Shown here in pieces: positions 44,549-44,956 of a stretch of DNA of 44,956 nucleotides (positions within the stretch are counted from its first letter, which is position 1; every line of letters begins with the position of its first letter). The position numbers and the translations under genes are program-made. The stretch spans positions 1-44,956 of the forward strand of contig CAMDLT010000032.1 in NCBI GenBank assembly GCA_945901855.1, in the 5' to 3' direction. Origin of the DNA: Asaia bogorensis. GTDB lineage: Bacteria > Pseudomonadota > Alphaproteobacteria > CACIAM-22H2. The notes beneath the pieces were generated by a model, which was not told where the DNA came from, ran no database searches, and saw nothing but the letters and a program-made list of their open reading frames with translations.

Positions 44549-44956
44549 CTAAACAGGTTCACCCCTTGTGTGTTGCATGAGAAATCGTACGGCATCGCGC
44601 GATGGGGTTGAAGCGCCTGCGGTTGCGCATGCTGCCGCCCCCGCCGCGACTGCGTAAGCAAGGTGCGATGCCGTATCTTCGCCCGGCCGCTGCATGCGGC
44701 TTGCGAGGAGACCTGCGATGCACGCGTCGCCTGCACCGACCGTATCGATGACCGCGATCGCAGGCGGGCTTGCGCGCCAATGGCCTGCGGGCGTGAAGAG
44801 ATGGGCACCCGCCTTCTTCGCTGGTCGCTGGTCTGGAGCAGGGGCTGGGGCTGGTGCTGGTGCTAGCGCTAGTGCTGGAGTTGGAGCTGGAGCTGGAGCC
44901 GTGTCTGTATCTGTGTCTGTGTCTGTGGTAGCGGTAGTTGTAGTTGCAGTGGTAGT
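44549..44956 (-). CDS. PfkB-family carbohydrate kinase, C-terminal part (partial, odd N-terminal side)
   Basis: On the minus strand the frame ending TAG at 44549-44551 reads KKAGAHLFTPAGHWRA, then IAVIDTVGAGDACIAGLLAS, the catalytic GAGD motif of ribokinase-type sugar kinases. The tail is AYAVAAGAAACATAGAS and ends TRGEPV. A 2-keto-3-deoxygluconate or fructokinase-type role would fit the sugar-acid genes nearby. The frame stays open to the right edge, but from about 44827 it encodes only (Ala-Pro), (Asp-Thr) and Thr repeats, which do not belong to this fold. The normal kinase body is therefore missing here. Confidence 0.75.
   Translation of the reverse strand, partial: TTTATTTTATTDTDTDTDTAPAPAPTPALALAPAPAPAPAPDQRPAKKAGAHLFTPAGHWRASPPAIAVIDTVGAGDACIAGLLASRMQRPGEDTASHLAYAVAAGAAACATAGASTPSRDAVRFLMQHTRGEPV
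44828..44956. repeat. Low-complexity tract at the right edge
   Basis: About 130 bases are made of degenerate short units: GCTGGT/GCTGGA-like hexamers, then GTGTCT-like, then GTAGTT-like. No fixed period is exactly conserved, and the tract changes unit type in blocks. It runs to the end of the window. Confidence 0.7.

Noticed and set aside
44828..44956. CRISPR array or regular minisatellite at the right edge
   Set aside because: There are no fixed repeats with unique spacers. The units are 2-6 bases long, degenerate, and change type along the tract.

Overview
The window looks like the chromosome of a GC-rich alphaproteobacterium, most likely Rhodospirillales-like. This placement is an inference from gene content: DUF1194 and DUF1028 proteins, a type III-fold ornithine/lysine decarboxylase, CHASE2 cyclase/FecR/CHAT genes, and TRAP and dipeptide ABC transporters. 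Coding density is high, with many ATGA start/stop overlaps. No transposase, integrase, CRISPR array, rRNA or replication origin was seen.

Left part (1-30 kb). A minus-strand peptide ABC operon (5694 down to 142: binding protein, two permeases, two ATPases) diverges from an Asp/Glu/hydantoin racemase-like gene. A second minus-strand unit starts at 20379. It runs through a DUF1028 protein, two ATPases, a binding protein, two permeases and a second binding protein. That last protein is a close paralog of the first operon's binding protein. Directly downstream lie a CHAT/TPR lipoprotein (broken by one frameshift), a FecR-like periplasmic protein and a CHASE2 adenylate cyclase. These three look like an envelope sensing/protease module that makes cAMP. 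Next come a frameshifted SAM methyltransferase, a lipoprotein, a Kelch protein, a DUF1194 protein, a polyamine pair (decarboxylase with a structured leader, agmatinase-like ureohydrolase), an M48 metalloprotease, proline iminopeptidase and an MFS transporter. The MFS stop codon lies inside a tRNA-Arg(CCT) gene.

Right part (31-45 kb). After the tRNA the content changes to one catabolic locus built around a LysR regulator. A minus-strand trio encodes an isocitrate-lyase/PEP-mutase-family lyase, an SDR and an L-idonate-5-dehydrogenase-like enzyme. An 11-gene plus-strand operon encodes an SDR, TRAP DctPQM, an aminotransferase, BCCP, biotin carboxylase, PxpB, PxpC, a BCCP-like protein lacking the biotin lysine, and PxpA. 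An identical spaced motif, TATGCAT-N5-TTATGA, sits upstream of the lyase gene and of the LysR gene. The likely theme is uptake of a small acid, amide or lactam, biotin-dependent ring opening, transamination, oxidation and C-C cleavage. The right edge holds the C-terminus of a PfkB-type sugar kinase fused in frame to an odd low-complexity tract, which may be a contig-end artefact.

The two best candidates for something undescribed are the cyclase-FecR-CHAT module (6537-12574) and the split biotin-carboxylase/Pxp operon (39903-44362).
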